Positions 32,398 to 41,613 of a stretch of 64,000 nucleotides of DNA are shown here, piece after piece. Both the position numbers and the translations under genes were made by a program. Source of the stretch: Rhodobacteraceae bacterium Alg231-30 (lineage in GTDB: Bacteria > Pseudomonadota > Alphaproteobacteria > Rhodobacterales > Rhodobacteraceae); NCBI GenBank assembly GCA_900143615.1, contig FREU01000001.1, positions 644,767 to 708,766 on the forward strand, in the 5' to 3' direction. Below the pieces are notes generated by a model. The model was not told the DNA's origin. It saw only the letters and a list, made by a program, of their open reading frames with translations, and searched no databases. Every line of letters begins with the position of its first letter. Within the stretch, counting starts at the first letter, position 1.

Positions 32398-32456
32398 GCG
32401 GATCAGGCTAGCGCGAGAATGCCCGTCGCCAAAGTCAAAGGTTTTGCGCTAGCCCA

Positions 32457-33035
32457 TCACGGATTGTGATTGATGTGATTTAGTGACCACGGCGATGGGG
32501 CAATTCGAATGGAGGTTACGGAGAGATTGTCGATCCGGTGCGCAAAGGTTTGGGATGCGGTGAGTTGCTCTGCACGCTGTACTTGGGTGAGGATCACGCC
32601 AAAATGGGCAACAATGATAATGTTACGGTTTCGATGTGCCGCAATCAGGCGATCAATGGCACCGCTGACACGATTTGAAACCTCGTTCCAGCTCTCGCCG
32701 CCGGGGGGGCGCACGTCACCGGGCGTGTCCCAATAGGCTCGAATGCGATCGGGGTCGGTGGCGTCGATTTCACGCCAGCTCTTGAGTTCCCAATCGCCAA
32801 AATGGATTTCACGCAACTCGCGATCATGGGCCAGCCGGGGGCGGCTGCCTTGGATCGCGTCCGCAGTCGCGCTTGCGCGGCTCAGGTCGGAGCTAATGAC
32901 CACCGCATCATTTGGAAGAAATTCTTCGAGGCGCTTGATCGCGGCTGTGTCGGACAGGTCGGCAGGCAAATCGGACCAACCGACCATGGTTTTTGCGTGT
33001 GTCGGCCCGTGGCGCACCAAATACAGGCTGGTCAT
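32457..33035 (-). CDS. Histidine phosphatase, CobC-like (alpha-ribazole phosphatase candidate)
   Basis: A 192-residue member of the phosphoglycerate-mutase superfamily: the RHG motif is at residues 8-10 (MTSLYLVRHGPTHAKTMVGW) and the second histidine is in IIIVAHFGVIL. The family includes CobC, the alpha-ribazole-5'-phosphate phosphatase of cobalamin assembly. Its 4-bp overlap with cobU supports this role, but general phosphatases share the motifs. ATG 33035 gives the normal N-terminus. Confidence 0.72.
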   Translation of the reverse strand: MTSLYLVRHGPTHAKTMVGWSDLPADLSDTAAIKRLEEFLPNDAVVISSDLSRASATADAIQGSRPRLAHDRELREIHFGDWELKSWREIDATDPDRIRAYWDTPGDVRPPGGESWNEVSNRVSGAIDRLIAAHRNRNIIIVAHFGVILTQVQRAEQLTASQTFAHRIDNLSVTSIRIAPSPWSLNHINHNP

Positions 33036-33553
33036 GGCATCACGCCCTTTAAGACCATCGGCAGTCCAGCGACGACAAGCGCTGCAAAATCGGCTTGAGC
33101 CGCAATGCTTTGATTTAACTTGCCTTGGGCATCGCGGAATTGGCGTGCCAATGCATTGTCGGGCACGACGTCCAAGCCAACTTCGTTGGACACGACAACA
33201 ACCCGCGCTTTGCAGTTGGATAAGGCCAGTAACAGTTGAGACGTCTCGTGCGCCAAGTCGCTTTCCGCCAGAAGGTGATTTGATAACCACATGGTTGCAC
33301 AGTCCAGCAAGACCACTTCTTCGGCAGAGATTGCTTTCAGAGCTTGTGCAGCTGTTAAGGGTGTTTCAAGGGTGCGCCAGTCAGAGCCACGCATTCTTAG
33401 ATGCGCGGCGATCTTGGTGCGCATCTCGTCATCAAACGCCTGCGCTGTCGCCAGATAAACCCTTGGAGCTTCGCTTTGTACCACAAGCGATTCCGCAAAT
33501 GCCGATTTTCCGGAGGAAGCCCCGCCAAGGATGAGGGAAAGTTTCGGCAGCAT
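33032..33553 (-). CDS. cobU: Adenosylcobinamide kinase/guanylyltransferase
   Basis: A 173-residue P-loop enzyme. MLPKLSLILGGASSGKSAFA carries the Walker A GGASSGKS (10-17); VYLATAQAFDDEMRTKIAAH and VVVVSNEVGLDVVPDNALAR are CobU/CobP signatures, the latter being the guanylyltransferase part. The enzyme phosphorylates and then guanylylates cobinamide in nucleotide-loop assembly of cobalamin, needed by the Ecm mutase encoded 30 kb away. It overlaps the phosphatase gene by 4 bp. No cobalamin riboswitch could be recognised upstream. Confidence 0.93.
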   Translation of the reverse strand: MLPKLSLILGGASSGKSAFAESLVVQSEAPRVYLATAQAFDDEMRTKIAAHLRMRGSDWRTLETPLTAAQALKAISAEEVVLLDCATMWLSNHLLAESDLAHETSQLLLALSNCKARVVVVSNEVGLDVVPDNALARQFRDAQGKLNQSIAAQADFAALVVAGLPMVLKGVMP

Positions 33554-33682
33554 AACGTTTTCCTTTGCACCCGTTGAGGCGTAATTTGCTCAATCGCAGG
33601 CAATAAGACAAGTCACGTGATGGTGTTTTGTTTCGTGTTGCAAGGTCTTGCCTGTGCTGGAAAGTGGTGGCATTTCAAGCTT

Positions 33683-34477
33683 ATGAAAAGACTCCTATCA
33701 AGCCTGCTGATCGTGGCGTCCCCGCTTGGGGCCGCTGAAATCTCACCCGCTGATGTTCAGAACATGGCATCTGTTGACGTGGTGTTTCTTGGCGAGGTGC
33801 ATGATAATCCGCACCATCACGCCAATCAGACCGAAATGTTAAAGGAACTTGCCCCTGCTGCGGTGGTGTTTGAAATGCTGACCCCTGAGCAAGGCGAGAT
33901 TGTCACACCTGCCTTGTTGCAGGACAAGGCTGCGCTTGAAGCCGCTTTGGATTGGGCGAATGGCGGTTGGCCGGATTTTGCGATGTATTATCCGATATTC
34001 GCCGCCGCTGAAGGGACCAAGATATTTGGTGCGCAGGTCACTCGCGAAGCCGCCCGCGCGGCGATCATGGATGGTGACATTCCGGGCCTGTTTGGCGAAG
34101 ATGCCACGCGCTTTGGTTTGACAGCGGACCTGCCACAAGAGCAGCAACAGACGCGCGAAGCCAAACAAATGGAAGCGCATTGCAATGCTTTGCCGGAATC
34201 GATGCTCTCGGGAATGGTTTTAGTGCAGCGTTTGCGTGATGCGACTTTGGCACGGGCTATTGTGCAGGCGCATGAGGCGACGGATGGTCCTGTTGTGGTT
34301 ATAACTGGCAATGGTCACGCACGTATGGATTGGGGCGCGCCAGCTTTGCTGCCTGATGAGCTGCGGGTCTTGACGGTTGCGCAATTCGAAAGCGCGTCAG
34401 AGGGCGATGAGCCCTTTGATTATTGGATTGTCACAGATCCGGTTGAGCGCGAAGACCCCTGTAAGGCTTTTGAATAA
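33683..34477 (+). CDS. ChaN-like haem/iron-associated exported protein
   Basis: A 264-residue protein of the ChaN (PF04187) family: a short signal (MKRLLSSLLIVASPLGAAEI) then VVFLGEVHDNPHHHANQTEM, EMLTPEQGEIV and ITGNGHARMDWGAP, the conserved His-rich and GH motifs. Campylobacter ChaN binds haem at the cell surface. Unlike lipoprotein members, no lipobox cysteine is seen, so the protein is probably periplasmic and soluble. ATG 33683 chosen as the first that yields a signal peptide. Divergent from cobU. Confidence 0.8.
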   Translation: MKRLLSSLLIVASPLGAAEISPADVQNMASVDVVFLGEVHDNPHHHANQTEMLKELAPAAVVFEMLTPEQGEIVTPALLQDKAALEAALDWANGGWPDFAMYYPIFAAAEGTKIFGAQVTREAARAAIMDGDIPGLFGEDATRFGLTADLPQEQQQTREAKQMEAHCNALPESMLSGMVLVQRLRDATLARAIVQAHEATDGPVVVITGNGHARMDWGAPALLPDELRVLTVAQFESASEGDEPFDYWIVTDPVEREDPCKAFE

Positions 34478-34553
34478 CGTCTCAAGTGTTCTCAAGCTTG
34501 TGCGCAGCGGCACCGCGGCCTAAGTTTGAAGCGATTTGCTTAAAGAGGGTCTT

Positions 34554-35750
34554 ATGATGCTGACAGACAAGCGCATTCTGCTGATCATTGCTGGCGGGAT
34601 TGCCGCGTTCAAGTCTCTGGACCTGATCCGGCGGTTGCGCGAACGTGGGGCGACTGTGACGCCTGTTCTGACCCGTGCAGGTGCCGAGTTTGTAACTCCG
34701 TTGTCAGTGTCCGCCTTGGCGGGCGAAAAGGTGTTTCAAGACCTTTTCGATCTCACCGATGAGGCCGAAATGGGCCATATCGAGTTGTCGCGCTCGGCTG
34801 ATCTGATCGTGGTCGCGCCCGGGACGGCAGATTTATTGGCCAAGATGGCACAGGGGCATGCCAATGATCTGGCCTCAACATTGTTGTTGGCGACGGACAC
34901 ACCGGTTTTGGTTGCACCCGCGATGAATGTGCGCATGTGGGAGCATCCTGCGACGCAGCGCAATTTGGAAACCCTTCGTAAGGATGGTGTATTGTTCGTT
35001 GGCCCCAACGAAGGAGACATGGCCTGTGGTGAATATGGCCCGGGCCGGATGTCTGAACCTATGGAGATCGTGGCCGCGATTTCTTCCGCGCTGGCCGAAG
35101 GTCCGTTGAGCGGGCGGCGTATTTTGGTGACCTCTGGGCCGACGCATGAACCCATTGATCCTGTTCGATATATAGCCAATCGATCCTCTGGCGCGCAGGG
35201 CACCGCAATTGCACGGGCGTTAAATGCGCTGGGCGCGGAAGTTGTGTTTGTCACCGGACCTGCTGACGCTGCGCGGCCGGAAGGGGCGCATGTGGTTGAA
35301 GTTCAAACTGCTGCCGAAATGTTAGGTGCGGTGCAGGCGGTTTTGCCTGTGGATGCGGCGGTATTTTCGGCAGCGGTGGCAGATTGGCGGGTCGCAAGTG
35401 CCTCGGGAAGTAAGATCAAGAAAACCAAAGATGGATTGCCGACGCTGGAATTTGCGGAAAACCCCGATATTCTGGCGACCGTGAGCCAAATGGCGCAGGG
35501 GCGGCCCGAGCTTGTGGTTGGGTTTGCTGCAGAAACAGATGATGTGATTGAGAACGCAACATCCAAGCGACTACGTAAAGGATGTGATTGGATTTTGGCC
35601 AATGATGTGAGCCCCGAAACGGGTATTATGGGCGGCGCAGAAAACGCGGTGACATTGATTTTCGAAGATGGATCAGAGACTTGGCCTCGCATGGGCAAAG
35701 ATGAAGTAGCGCAACAGCTTGCGGCTCGTATTGCCGAAACATTGGGCTAG
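34554..35750 (+). CDS. coaBC: CoaBC: phosphopantothenoylcysteine synthetase/decarboxylase
   Basis: A 398-residue bifunctional enzyme. The N-terminal flavoprotein (CoaC) has VLVAPAMNVRMWEHPATQRN and CGEYGPGRM; the C-terminal CoaB synthetase has SGPTHEPIDPVRYIANRSSG and the CTP-binding region ILANDVSPETGIMGGAENAV. It makes 4'-phosphopantetheine from 4'-phosphopantothenate in CoA synthesis. The start is ATG 34554 or 34557, with AAGAGGG upstream. It is followed by dut with the same orientation, as in many alphaproteobacteria. Confidence 0.95.
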   Translation: MMLTDKRILLIIAGGIAAFKSLDLIRRLRERGATVTPVLTRAGAEFVTPLSVSALAGEKVFQDLFDLTDEAEMGHIELSRSADLIVVAPGTADLLAKMAQGHANDLASTLLLATDTPVLVAPAMNVRMWEHPATQRNLETLRKDGVLFVGPNEGDMACGEYGPGRMSEPMEIVAAISSALAEGPLSGRRILVTSGPTHEPIDPVRYIANRSSGAQGTAIARALNALGAEVVFVTGPADAARPEGAHVVEVQTAAEMLGAVQAVLPVDAAVFSAAVADWRVASASGSKIKKTKDGLPTLEFAENPDILATVSQMAQGRPELVVGFAAETDDVIENATSKRLRKGCDWILANDVSPETGIMGGAENAVTLIFEDGSETWPRMGKDEVAQQLAARIAETLG

Positions 35751-35792
35751 AATTTGCACGGATTAATGACGGGTTTTGGAGCAAGTGACAGC

Positions 35793-36260
35793 ATGAGCGC
35801 GGTATCCATCAAAGTAAGCTGGCTGGACGACGCAGATCAGGACATAGCGTTGCCTGCCTATGCCACTGCGGGTGCTGCGGGGGCAGATGTGCGCGCGAAT
35901 TTTCAGCAAGATCAACGAGATGGATTAGTCTTGCAACCCGGTGCGCGCGCGTTGGTGCCGACCGGGCTTCGATTGGAAATACCGGATGGGTTTGAAGTGC
36001 AGGTGCGGCCGCGAAGTGGCTTGGCGCTAAAGCATGGGATCACATTGCCCAACAGCCCAGGCACAATTGACAGCGACTATCGGGGACCGCTTGGGGTGAT
36101 TGTGATAAATGCCGGACAGGAGCCGTTTCACATCACGCATGGCATGCGGATCGCGCAGTTGGTTGTCGCACCTGTTACGCGCGGGGATTTTTGCATCGAA
36201 GACAGTCTTTCACAGTCAGAGCGTGGTGATGGCGGCTTTGGGTCTACCGGAGTAAGCTGA
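35793..36260 (+). CDS. dut: dUTP diphosphatase
   Basis: A 155-residue trimeric dUTPase with its five motifs: [12 protein letters not shown] (I), [12 protein letters not shown] (II), [12 protein letters not shown] (III), [10 protein letters not shown] (IV) and GDGGFGSTG (V) at the C-terminus. It hydrolyses dUTP to dUMP, preventing uracil incorporation. Of several in-frame ATGs, 35793 gives the usual length; an earlier one at 35766 adds nine residues. The stop TGA overlaps the next ATG (TGATG). Confidence 0.94.
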   Translation: MSAVSIKVSWLDDADQDIALPAYATAGAAGADVRANFQQDQRDGLVLQPGARALVPTGLRLEIPDGFEVQVRPRSGLALKHGITLPNSPGTIDSDYRGPLGVIVINAGQEPFHITHGMRIAQLVVAPVTRGDFCIEDSLSQSERGDGGFGSTGVS

Positions 36261-37312
36261 TGTTATTGTTTATTTTCATGGCGTCAGTCCTGTGGGGGAC
36301 CGGTGTTCTTATGGGTGCGCCGCGTCGGGCGCGCTGGATCATGATCCTGATCCTTTATTTCGCGATGCTGGGCGCGCAGTTTTTGCCGGAAGGTAATCCT
36401 GTGCGCGTGGCGACGGGGGACAGCCGGGAGATGTGGCTGCTTGTTGGTGGCGGTGTTGCCATGGTGTTGATTTACAGCTCGGTTTTGGGCGCAATCCGAC
36501 GTCGCGTGCAGGCCAAAGGGGCTCAGGATGACGCCGAGAGCGCGCCGCAGGTGAGCTTTAGTGACACTGAATTGAACCGCTACGCGCGCCATGTGGTGCT
36601 GCGTGAAATTGGTGGGTTGGGGCAGAAAAAACTTAAAGATGCCAGAGTGTTGGTCATTGGGGCTGGGGGCTTGGGCTCGCCTGTGCTGCTCTATCTGGCG
36701 GCGGCTGGCGTGGGCACAATTGGGGTGGTGGATGACGATGAAGTCGACAACTCGAACCTCCAGAGGCAAGTGATCCACCGCGATGCGTCTATTGGCACGC
36801 CCAAGGTGTTTTCCGCCCAAGAAGCCATGGTGGCGCAGAACCCCTTTGTGAATGTGCTGCCGTATGAACGGCGGTTGAGCGAAGAAGACTCAAGTGAATT
36901 GATCGCCGACTATGATCTGGTTCTGGATGGAACCGATAACTTTGACACGCGGTATTTGGTCAATGAAGTCTGTGTGCAGCAGGGTAAGCCGCTGATTTCC
37001 GGGGCATTATCACAATGGGAAGGTCAGTTGAGTGTGTTTGATCCCGCCCAAGGTGCGCCGTGTTATCAATGTATTTTCCCCGAAGCGCCACAAGACGGAT
37101 TAGCTCCTAGCTGCGCCGAGGCCGGGGTGATTGGACCGCTGCCCGGTGTGATTGGCACCATGATGGCGGTGGAGGCGATTAAGGTCATAACAGGAGCGGG
37201 TGCCGTGTTGCGCGGCGAGATGATGATCTATGACGCGCTGTGGGGTGAGACCCGAAAAATCGGCCTGAAACCGAGGCTGGATTGCCCGATTTGTGGTGCT
37301 GCAAAAGGCTGA
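36260..37312 (+). CDS. moeB: ThiF/MoeB/HesA-family adenylyltransferase with N-terminal membrane anchor
   Basis: A 350-residue protein. Two transmembrane helices (about 1-21 and 55-76) precede a complete E1-like domain: GAGGLGSPVLLYLAAAGVGT (ATP loop), DLVLDGTDNFDTRYL, CYQCIF and a final CPICG zinc pair. MoeB adenylates the C-terminal Gly of MoaD in molybdopterin synthesis; ThiF does so for ThiS. A membrane anchor is unusual for the soluble E. coli protein. It is coupled to dut by a 1-bp overlap. Confidence 0.85.
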   Translation: MLLFIFMASVLWGTGVLMGAPRRARWIMILILYFAMLGAQFLPEGNPVRVATGDSREMWLLVGGGVAMVLIYSSVLGAIRRRVQAKGAQDDAESAPQVSFSDTELNRYARHVVLREIGGLGQKKLKDARVLVIGAGGLGSPVLLYLAAAGVGTIGVVDDDEVDNSNLQRQVIHRDASIGTPKVFSAQEAMVAQNPFVNVLPYERRLSEEDSSELIADYDLVLDGTDNFDTRYLVNEVCVQQGKPLISGALSQWEGQLSVFDPAQGAPCYQCIFPEAPQDGLAPSCAEAGVIGPLPGVIGTMMAVEAIKVITGAGAVLRGEMMIYDALWGETRKIGLKPRLDCPICGAAKG

Positions 37313-37457
37313 AAATGCCTGTCTGTATCGCGTCGGTATTGCGTCGGTAACACGACGGTGCGGATTTGGCGGGATTTTGCGCGCAAATGTGAGCGCAAGT
37401 TGGATTGCGAGCGGCTGTTTGCGGGCATAGGGTGGCGTCAAAAGGAGACACGCGCCC

Positions 37458-39473
37458 ATGACCAATCCGCTTCTATCGCACTGGAATACACCGTTTGAGT
37501 TGGCCCCGTTTGATACCATCACGGACGAGGATTTTGAGCCAGCATTTGAGCAGGCGCTGAGCGCCCATAAGGCCGAGATTGACGCCATTGCGCAATCTGG
37601 CGAGCCCGCGAGTTTTGCCAACACCATCGAAGCGCTGGAGCAGGCGGGCGTAGGGTTGGACAAGGTGCTGTCGGTGTTTTTCACCGTGGCTGGTGCGGAC
37701 AGCAATCCGGCGCGTGAGGCGTTGCAACGGGCATTCTCTCCTAAACTGGCTGCGCATTCGGCTGAGATTTCGTCTAACAAAGACCTGTTTGAGCGCATTG
37801 CGTCGGTCTGGGCCGCGCGGGATAGCTTGGGGTTAAGCCAAGAGCAGCAACGCGTGTTGATGTTAACACATCGCGGGTTTGTGCGTGGCGGCGCGGCGCT
37901 GGAAGGGGCGCAAGATGCGCGGATGAAAGACATCAAAGGCCGCTTGGCCGTGTTGGGCACCGATTTCACGCAGAACCTTTTGGCGGATGAGCGCGCATGG
38001 TTCATGGAGCTGTCTGAGTCTGATCTGGAAGGATTGCCAGCGTTTGCGGTGGACGCCGCGCGGGCTGCTGGCGAGGAAAAAGGCGCGGCAGGTCCGGTTG
38101 TGACTCTGTCGCGCTCAATCATCGTGCCGTTTTTGCAGTTTTCACCCCGTCGCGATTTGCGTGAAACCGCGTTTCGCGCATGGGAGGCACGTGGTGCTAA
38201 CGGCGGCGAAACAGACAACCGCGCAATTGCGGGTGAGATTTTGGCGCTGCGCGAGGAGCGCGCCAAATTGCTGGGCTACGACAGCTTTGCAGCCTTTAAG
38301 CTTGAGACAGAGATGGCCAAAACACCCGAAGCGGTGCGCGATCTGTTGATGGCTGTTTGGGCTCCGGCCAAGGCGCAAGCAGAGAGCGATGCAGAGGTTC
38401 TGGTCCAGATGATGCAGGCCGATGGCGTGAACGGGCCGCTTGAGCCTTGGGATTGGCGCTATTATGCGGAGAAGCGACGCAAGGCTGAGCATGATCTCGA
38501 TGAGGCGGCGTTAAAACCCTACTTGCAGCTGGATCGGATGATCGAGGCCAGCTTTGCTTGTGCCACACGGCTTTTTGGCTTGCAGTTCAAGGCGTTGGAT
38601 GTGCCGCTGTATCATGAGGATTGTCGCGCATGGGAAGTGACGCGGGATGGTCAGCATGTTGCAGTGTTTATTGGCGATTATTTTGCGCGTGGTTCCAAAC
38701 GCTCTGGTGCGTGGTGTTCGGCGATGCGCAGTCAGGCGAAATTTCCAGAGGTGCAAGCGCCTGTTGTGATTAATGTATGCAATTTTGCAAAGGGTGAGCC
38801 CGCTCTGCTAAGCTATGATGATGCGCGCACGCTGTTTCACGAGTTTGGTCATGCGCTGCATCAGATGTTGTCAAATGTGACTTATGAGAGCATTTCGGGC
38901 ACTTCGGTGGCGCGGGATTTTGTAGAGTTGCCGAGCCAGCTGTATGAGCACTGGCTGGAAGTGCCGGAGGTGTTGGCGGAATTTGCCACCCATGCTGAGA
39001 CTGGCGCGGCGATGCCGGCGGCAATGCTGGAAAAGGTTCTGGGCGCGGCTAATTTTGATCAGGGGTTTGCGACCGTGGAATATGTGGCGTCTGCCCTTGT
39101 TGATTTGGCGTTTCACGATGGTGTGGCGCCTGCCGATCCGATGGTGAAACAGGCTGAGGTTTTGGCGCAATTGGGGATGCCGCGGGCGATCCGGATGCGC
39201 CATGCTACGCCGCAGTTTGCGCATGTCTTTGCAGGTGATGGTTATTCGTCGGGCTATTACAGCTATATGTGGTCCGAGGTTATGGATGCGGACGCTTTTG
39301 CCGCCTTTGAAGAGGCCGGAGGCGCGTTTGATCCGGAAATGGCCAAGGCGTTGGAGGAGAATATCCTCTCCTCAGGCGGTTCTGTGGACGCAGAGGAGCT
39401 TTACCTGCGGTTTCGGGGGCGACTGCCTGGTGTTGAGGCGCTTTTGAAGGGGCGCGGTTTGGTTGCAGTCTGA
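37458..39473 (+). CDS. M3 family metallopeptidase (oligopeptidase A/Dcp type)
   Basis: A 671-residue zinc peptidase. The HExxH motif appears as TLFHEFGHALHQML, with the third ligand region ...SGTSVARDFVELPSQLYEHW downstream, as in PrlC, Dcp and thimet oligopeptidase. These enzymes degrade short peptides in the cytosol. No signal peptide is present. AAAGGAG lies ten bases before ATG 37458. It converges on the NYN-type nuclease gene with 7 bp between stops. Confidence 0.9.
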   Translation: MTNPLLSHWNTPFELAPFDTITDEDFEPAFEQALSAHKAEIDAIAQSGEPASFANTIEALEQAGVGLDKVLSVFFTVAGADSNPAREALQRAFSPKLAAHSAEISSNKDLFERIASVWAARDSLGLSQEQQRVLMLTHRGFVRGGAALEGAQDARMKDIKGRLAVLGTDFTQNLLADERAWFMELSESDLEGLPAFAVDAARAAGEEKGAAGPVVTLSRSIIVPFLQFSPRRDLRETAFRAWEARGANGGETDNRAIAGEILALREERAKLLGYDSFAAFKLETEMAKTPEAVRDLLMAVWAPAKAQAESDAEVLVQMMQADGVNGPLEPWDWRYYAEKRRKAEHDLDEAALKPYLQLDRMIEASFACATRLFGLQFKALDVPLYHEDCRAWEVTRDGQHVAVFIGDYFARGSKRSGAWCSAMRSQAKFPEVQAPVVINVCNFAKGEPALLSYDDARTLFHEFGHALHQMLSNVTYESISGTSVARDFVELPSQLYEHWLEVPEVLAEFATHAETGAAMPAAMLEKVLGAANFDQGFATVEYVASALVDLAFHDGVAPADPMVKQAEVLAQLGMPRAIRMRHATPQFAHVFAGDGYSSGYYSYMWSEVMDADAFAAFEEAGGAFDPEMAKALEENILSSGGSVDAEELYLRFRGRLPGVEALLKGRGLVAV

Positions 39474-39480
39474 GGAGAGC

Positions 39481-40080
39481 TTAGGACGCGATCTCTTTGA
39501 ACTCGATCTGGCTGTATAGATAGAGTTTTCCTTTCGTGAACCGCCCGCCAATCAGGTGGGCGGGCTCTTTCACTTCGGGAAAGTCATTGGCCCAGTCACG
39601 GTAGCGGTCATTTGTGACAACCCCCGCAGATAGATCACGTGCAGCCCGCAATATATATTCGTCTGCTATTGTGCCTTTGGGGACGACAAAGCATTGGTCA
39701 CCAGGCAGGCCGAGCAATTGGGCAAACTCAGCGTCATCGACATAGCGACTGAAAAGAACATGGCCTGCCGAGGCGTCAAAGATAACCCCGACCCGAAAGC
39801 CTTTGGTGCGAAGTTCTTCCAGAAGTATGCGCACTGTGTCCAGATTTGGCGTTTTGTCTTGCCAGAACATGACATTGGAGCCATCGACAACGAGCATTTC
39901 GCCCGCTTCCGGCTCTTTCGGCTGTGTTTTGGCGCGGTGCGCGCTTCTGAGCCCAAGCAGTCCGCTGATTGCAGCTGCGGATGCGGCGATGGGCAGTAAG
40001 TCAGCGAATTGTGGCAAGACGACTGCGGCGGCAAAGCCTGCCGCAGAGATCAAAAACACAAGAATCCAAAGAGTACGCAT
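39481..40080 (-). CDS. Membrane-anchored NYN/Zc3h12a-type ribonuclease
   Basis: A 199-residue protein: an N-terminal membrane region (about 4-46, one or two helices), a basic linker, then a domain resembling the RNase domain of eukaryotic Zc3h12a/Regnase (PF11977). Matching elements are VVDGSNVMFW (D66, N69), GVIFDASA (D102), GTIADEYILRAA (D140) and GVVTNDRYRDW (D158, D162), the ordered acidic metal-binding set of NYN/PIN nucleases. It should cleave RNA near the membrane, by inference. It lies 18 bp after the phosphomannomutase gene and seems to be the last gene of the capsule/Kdo operon. Confidence 0.75.
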   Translation of the reverse strand: MRTLWILVFLISAAGFAAAVVLPQFADLLPIAASAAAISGLLGLRSAHRAKTQPKEPEAGEMLVVDGSNVMFWQDKTPNLDTVRILLEELRTKGFRVGVIFDASAGHVLFSRYVDDAEFAQLLGLPGDQCFVVPKGTIADEYILRAARDLSAGVVTNDRYRDWANDFPEVKEPAHLIGGRFTKGKLYLYSQIEFKEIAS

Positions 40081-40098
40081 AGGCGAGTTCTGTTTGTC

Positions 40099-41595
40099 CT
40101 AGATCGTTTGGTCGTAATCCCCGACGCCCGGCTCGGTGCGAATAACTTCGTTGAGCGCATCAAAGATAGCGCGCATCTCTTCTTCGCTTTGTGCGCTCTC
40201 ACAGACCACCACGAGGTTAGGCGTATTGGAGGAGGCGCGCACAAGACCCCACGAGCCGTTGTCCAGAATGACGCGGGCGCCATTCACGGTGACGACCTCT
40301 TTGATCGCGCGTCCGGCAAAGCTCTCGCCGGCGTCAAATTTAGCAACCAGTTTGGCCACGAGACGCTCAAGAATATCGTATTTCTCGGTGTCTGCGGCAT
40401 AGGGTGACATGGTGGGGGTCGACCATGTTTTGGGCAGCGCTTTGCGCAGGTCAGACATGGATTTGTCCGCGTTGCGGTCCAGCATTTTGCAGACTTCTAC
40501 CGCGACGCGCATGCCGCAGTCATAGCCGCGACCAATCGGCTCGGCGAGGAAGTAGTGGCCGGACTTCTCAAAGCCTGCCAGTGCGCCAATTTCCTTGACG
40601 CGGCGCTTCATGTGACTGTGGCCGGTTTTCCAGTAGTCCGCCGTCACGCCATTGGCCTGCAACTCGGGGTCGGCGGCGAACAATCCGGTGGATTTCACAT
40701 CGGCGACAAAAGTCGCATTGGGGTAAATTTTGGACAAGTCGCGCGCCATGATGACGCCAACCTTATCGGCGAAAATCTCTTCGCCTTCGTCGTCCACAAC
40801 ACCACAGCGATCGCCGTCGCCATCAAACCCGAGCGCCAGATCGGCACCGGAGGCGCGCACTGAATCCGCCATGTCATGCAGCATCAGCATGTCTTCGGGG
40901 TTGGGGTTGTAGTTGGGGAAGGTGTAGTCAAGCTCGGTGTGGCTGGGCACAACTTCGACGCCGATGCGCTCGAAGATTTCCGGAGCAAAGGCGGCGGCTG
41001 TGCCGTTGCCGGTTGCACAGACAACCTTGAGCGGGCGTGACATTTTGAAGTCACCCACAAGGTCGTCGATGTAGGCCTCTTTAACGCCACTGACAAATTC
41101 GTATTTGCCGCCCTCGGTCTCGTCAAAATCACCGTTGAGAACGATGTCGCGTAGCTCGGCCATCTCATCGGGGCCATGCGTCAGAGGTTTCTCAAAGCCC
41201 ATCTTCACACCGGTCCAGCCATTTGGATTATGGCTGGCAGTGATCATGGCCACAGCAGGCGTGTTGAGGTGGAATTGCGAGAAATAGGCCATCGGCGAGA
41301 CCGCCGGACCGATATCCTTGACGTGAATGCCAGCCCGCATCAGTCCCAAAATCACAGCGTGTTTGATTGCCAGAGAATAGTCTCGATAGTCATTGGCAAC
41401 CGAAATCACCGGCTCGATACCCCGACGCTGCATTTGTGTGCCAAGACCAAAGCCCAGAGCGGTCATGCCAACGAGGTTGATCTCATCGGGATATTTCCAA
41501 CGTGCGTCATATTCACGAAAGCCGGTTGGCTTGATCATCGGGTCGCGCAGAAATTCCCAAGTATTCGGGCGCACGTCGGGCATTGGTTTAGTCAT
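40099..41595 (-). CDS. Phosphomannomutase/phosphoglucomutase
   Basis: A 498-residue alpha-D-phosphohexomutase with the four family motifs: TASHNPNGWTG (phosphoserine loop), GFDGDGDRCG (metal loop), FEKSGHYFL (sugar loop, with GxEESG-like function) and RASSNTPNL (phosphate-binding). It interconverts hexose 1- and 6-phosphates, supplying precursors for polysaccharide and lipopolysaccharide. The relative of this branch (AlgC-type PMM/PGM) acts on both mannose and glucose phosphates. It lies in the kpsT-kpsE-kdsA unit, 18 bp after kdsA. Confidence 0.9.
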   Translation of the reverse strand: MTKPMPDVRPNTWEFLRDPMIKPTGFREYDARWKYPDEINLVGMTALGFGLGTQMQRRGIEPVISVANDYRDYSLAIKHAVILGLMRAGIHVKDIGPAVSPMAYFSQFHLNTPAVAMITASHNPNGWTGVKMGFEKPLTHGPDEMAELRDIVLNGDFDETEGGKYEFVSGVKEAYIDDLVGDFKMSRPLKVVCATGNGTAAAFAPEIFERIGVEVVPSHTELDYTFPNYNPNPEDMLMLHDMADSVRASGADLALGFDGDGDRCGVVDDEGEEIFADKVGVIMARDLSKIYPNATFVADVKSTGLFAADPELQANGVTADYWKTGHSHMKRRVKEIGALAGFEKSGHYFLAEPIGRGYDCGMRVAVEVCKMLDRNADKSMSDLRKALPKTWSTPTMSPYAADTEKYDILERLVAKLVAKFDAGESFAGRAIKEVVTVNGARVILDNGSWGLVRASSNTPNLVVVCESAQSEEEMRAIFDALNEVIRTEPGVGDYDQTI

Positions 41596-41613
41596 GAAAA
41601 ATCTCTTAAATCA

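Noticed and set aside
33554-33682. Possible cobalamin riboswitch or hairpin before cobU
   Set aside because: Only a 7-bp inverted pair (CAGGCAA/TTGCCTG) is present and none of the conserved B12-box segments could be read.
37100-38266. 388-codon open frame on the minus strand, opposite the moeB-like and M3 peptidase genes
   Set aside because: It is Ser/Ala/Arg-rich, has no family motif, and lies opposite two clearly real genes in GC-rich sequence, as expected for a codon shadow.
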